Origin: Diacronema lutheri
Lineage: Eukaryota; Haptophyta; Pavlovophyceae; Pavlovales; Pavlovaceae
Length of the DNA stretch: 64,000 nt
NCBI GenBank assembly: GCA_019448385.1
Contig: JAGTXO010000011.1
Location: 62,001 to 126,000, forward strand
Direction of reading: 5' to 3'
In this document: positions 61,863 to 64,000 of the stretch, piece after piece
Position numbering within the stretch: position 1 is the first letter of the stretch
Layout of the letters: each line of letters opens with the position of its first letter
Position numbers and translations under genes: made by a program
Notes under the pieces: generated by a model
Databases searched by the model: none
What the model saw: the letters and a program-made list of their open reading frames with translations, nothing else
What the model was told of the DNA's origin: nothing

Positions 61863-62693
61863 CTACTCGCGCGTGCACGGGCCGAACGGGCCGGCGCAGA
61901 ATTTGACAAACCAGGACGGCGAGCGCGGCTGCACCCACACGCGCTCAGACGCGGGCAGCACGAGCCCCGCGATCCACTGCACGCGCTCCGGTGGCGCGCC
62001 GGGCCACGTCACGTTGCTCACCGCCCATGGCCAGTGCGTGCGCGGCGCGGCGCGCATCTGCGGCGGGAAGTCGGGGCCGTGTGCGATGGGGTGCGTCACA
62101 TTCGCCTCGTGCTTGAGCCAGCACTCGTGCCGCGAGTGGTTGTGCGGCGTGTACGAGAAGCAGCGCTCCTCCGGGCAATAGACAAATGCGTTGCACAGCT
62201 GCGAGCTGTGGCCGCAGCGCGCGACCTGCGGACGGCCCGCGCCAGCGGACGTGCGCCAGTACGGCTTGCCCTGCGCGCTGGGCTGCGCGCACATCAGCCG
62301 GTGCGCCGCGCACGCGCGGCAGCACTCGACCTCGTCGGCGACGTGGAACGTGAGCCCCCACACGAACGCGGCGTCGCCCGAGATGTCGAAGCCGCGCCGG
62401 CCGTGGCAACTCAGCCCGCCGTCGAGCGCGGCGCGCGCATCGAGCTCGCGCTCAAACGCGCCGGCCACGTCGACCAGCGGCGCGGTGGCGTCGTGCGGCG
62501 CGGCGTCGCCGGCCGGTGGTAATCGCGCCGCCGCGCCCGCTTCGGGTGCAGCGGGCGCAAGCACGGCGGGCAGCGGCGCGTCGCCGAGCTGCACGCTGGC
62601 TGACGTGCGTAGCCGCGTCGCGCCGAAGAGCAGGCCCACCGCCATCGCCGACGTGACGAGGACGATCCGCCTGTCCGTTGATCTCGACGCCAT
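61863..62693 (-). CDS. Type II membrane protein with PAN/apple-like Cys domain
   Basis: Single exon, 276 aa. Short cytosolic N-terminus (MASRSTDRR), one transmembrane segment (IVLVTSAMAVGLLFGATRL, residues 10-28), an Ala/Pro-rich stem, then a Cys-rich lumenal domain. This has FDISGDAAFVWGL, VECCRACAAH, LCNAFVYCPEERCFSYTPHN and ECWLKHEANVTHP. The CC-x-x-C...C-x-A-F-x-[WY]-C...C-W-L-K order is that of PAN/apple-like domains found in many algal secreted and Golgi proteins, often next to glycosyltransferase domains. Here no catalytic domain follows. Protein or carbohydrate binding is inferred. Start codon is 39 bp from the divergent neighbour. Confidence 0.75.
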   Translation of the reverse strand: MASRSTDRRIVLVTSAMAVGLLFGATRLRTSASVQLGDAPLPAVLAPAAPEAGAAARLPPAGDAAPHDATAPLVDVAGAFERELDARAALDGGLSCHGRRGFDISGDAAFVWGLTFHVADEVECCRACAAHRLMCAQPSAQGKPYWRTSAGAGRPQVARCGHSSQLCNAFVYCPEERCFSYTPHNHSRHECWLKHEANVTHPIAHGPDFPPQMRAAPRTHWPWAVSNVTWPGAPPERVQWIAGLVLPASERVWVQPRSPSWFVKFCAGPFGPCTRE

Positions 62694-62732
62694 GCTGACT
62701 CCCCAAGTGGCCGTTTCCCCACGGCGGGGGCG
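62694..62732. promoter_or_regulatory. Ultra-short divergent spacer (39 bp)
   Basis: Only 39 bp lie between opposing ATGs (62693 minus, 62733 plus). Transcripts must overlap in their 5' ends, or one start codon is further downstream. Confidence 0.5.
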
Positions 62733-64000
62733 ATGGTGCGCCATTTTGGCACCTCGCGCCGCGCGGCGGCGCGGGCGGCGGCGGCGACGGCGGAGGTATT
62801 TGAGGAGCCAAGCGGCGAGCCGATCCGGAGATATCGCTACGTTGTGCACGTTCGCGAGCACACGCTCATCGTGCCGATGGTCTCGACCGCGACTGTCGCC
62901 GCGCTCATCGACGAAGTGGCTGAGCGCGCCTCGCGCCGCCAGCTCGCGAGCTCGGCGGTAGTGGACGTGCAGGTGCGCACGGAGGCGGGCACGGGGTTCC
63001 TCGAGCCGTCGGATTGCCTCGAAGACGTCGTCACCGAGCAGGACGAGCTCGTCGCCGTCCTCGAGGGCAGCTACCCCGTGCGGGTGGGCTCGATGATCCC
63101 GACCGCGGCCGAGGTCCTCGGCCGCGCGGGCGCGGCGCAGACGGCAGAGGCGCGCGGAGAGGCAAGCGGCGGCAGACAACGCGCCGACACTGCCACGCCG
63201 CTGCCCGACGCGTGGAGTGCCGCCATCGTCACGATCGACCTCGTCGGCGCCGAGCGTTCGCCGCGCTTGGCCGCGCCGGACGGCGGCCCGAACGAGTCGA
63301 TGCGCGAGCTGCCGAGCGGCGTGGCGCTGCTCTCGCCTACCGCGGGTGGTGGCGGTGGCGGTGGCAGGAAGCCCAGCTTGAGCTCTTCGCAAAAGCGCTT
63401 GGGCCTTCCGTCCTCCGAGCCCGTCGCCACCGAGCACGTCGGCCCGCCGCTCAATCTCGCTGGCAAGCAACGCGCCTACCTCACCGGCCTGCTCGCCGAG
63501 ATGCACCGCCACGACGCGGCGGGCGTGCCGCTGTACAAGCAGGTGCGCGCCGTCGCCACCGCCGCCGCCGACGCAGCCGCCGCGCCCGCCTCGCGCCGCG
63601 CGCGCGCGCGCGCGCAGGAGCGGCCGCGCGCGACACGCGCGCGCACCCCGCGCCGCGCGCCCCACGCCGCGCTCGCCCACAGCGGCTCCTCGACGCGTTG
63701 CAGTCGCGCTCGATGCACGACTCGTCGTCCGAGCGGCCGCTCCTCCAGCCCGCACTCGGCAGGCGCGCGCTCCGCGCGCAGCTCGACGACACGATGGCCG
63801 CCGCCGCGGCTGGCGACGGCTTGCACGCCTCGATGAGCGCCTCGCTGCCGCCCATCCGCACAGCGGCGAGCGACCGTCCGCTCGTCGCGGCCAGATCGGC
63901 GTCAACTCTCGGCGTGAGCGAGCTTGACGGCGACGGCATGCACGCCGGGCTCGAGCGCGCGCGCGCGCGCTCGGCGCACGCGCTCGGCGCCCTGTCGTAC
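62733..64000 (+). CDS. Unknown protein, 5' part (runs off window)
   Basis: Exon 1 62733-63542, intron 63543-63682 (GTGCGC...CCACAG, 140 bp), exon 2 63683 to beyond 64000; 376 residues visible. Residues 20-110 form a compact beta-rich region (RRYRYVVHVREHTLIVPMVS, ALIDEVAERASRR, VVDVQVRTEAGTGFLEPSDC, LEDVVTEQDELVAVLEGSYP). This reads like a ubiquitin-like or KIF1-binding-type beta-grasp fold, though I cannot name a family. A Gly/Ser-rich linker follows, then LAGKQRAYLTGLLAEMHRHD and RLLDALQSRSMHDSSSERPL. No membrane segment. Its function is unknown and the C-terminus is not in view. Confidence 0.65.

Noticed and set aside
1-64000. CRISPR arrays, tRNA, rRNA genes, bacterial operons or riboswitches
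   Set aside because: No evenly spaced repeats of CRISPR type, no cloverleaf or rRNA core sequences seen on reading, and the splicing shows a eukaryotic nuclear genome.

Overview
The window is nuclear DNA of a very GC-rich, intron-containing unicellular eukaryote. Genes sit on both strands, with introns of roughly 100-390 bp (one 481 bp) that mostly start GTGCGC/GTACG and end GCGCAG; a minority start GC. Eukaryote-specific genes are present: nuclear cap-binding CBP20, DNA ligase IV, ARL8, COX16, PDAP1 and a FAR1-type Mutator transposase. GC content, intron style, tight head-to-head gene pairs, a bestrophin-like and an MscS-like channel, and a LNR/kringle protein fit a phytoplankton alga. A haptophyte is my best inference, but the sequence alone does not prove the taxon.

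Left third (1-23.6 kb): two tandem copies of a very large ion-channel gene on the minus strand. Copy B (14492 to 4057, nine exons, about 3033 aa) is complete. It joins two full cyclic-nucleotide-gated-type channel modules, each followed by ankyrin repeats, in one polypeptide. Copy A (2356 to beyond position 1) shows only its 5' part. A third, decayed fragment lies at about 22.57-23.56 kb. Between these lie DNA transposons: two elements sharing an ATACTAACGGCG-type inverted repeat (2451-3782 and 21861-22457), a field of related repeat ends (14.58-15.6 kb), and a 6.2-kb element (15516-21757) coding for a large zinc-ribbon/DDE-like transposase.

Middle (23.7-39.2 kb): a secreted PEBP, a head-to-head pair (small coiled-coil protein / organellar cold-shock protein), a long foldback repeat with a C40 tract, a second head-to-head pair (PDAP1 / basic-acidic protein of unknown function), an MscS-like mechanosensitive channel with hairpin repeats in its first intron, a bestrophin-like protein, a hypothetical protein, and a C2H2 zinc-finger protein with 78-bp tandem repeats and long polyglutamine.

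39.3-43.8 kb is a complete Mutator-like element with a perfect 9-bp target-site duplication and about 416-bp inverted repeats; its transposase has one in-frame stop. 43.8-46.9 kb is repeat-derived DNA with no firm gene.

Right part (46.8-64 kb): a GAPDH of the ArsJ-associated (arsenate-detoxification) type preceded by a broken duplicate of part of itself, a subtilase, COX16, DNA ligase IV head-to-head with CBP20, a LNR/kringle membrane protein, a possibly frameshifted zinc-finger ORF, a GT32-type glycosyltransferase head-to-head with ARL8, a PAN/apple-like membrane protein, and the start of a further gene only 39 bp away in the opposite direction.

Exon models were chosen by splice signals plus reading phase. 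In every multi-exon model given with full exon coordinates, total coding length is a multiple of three.
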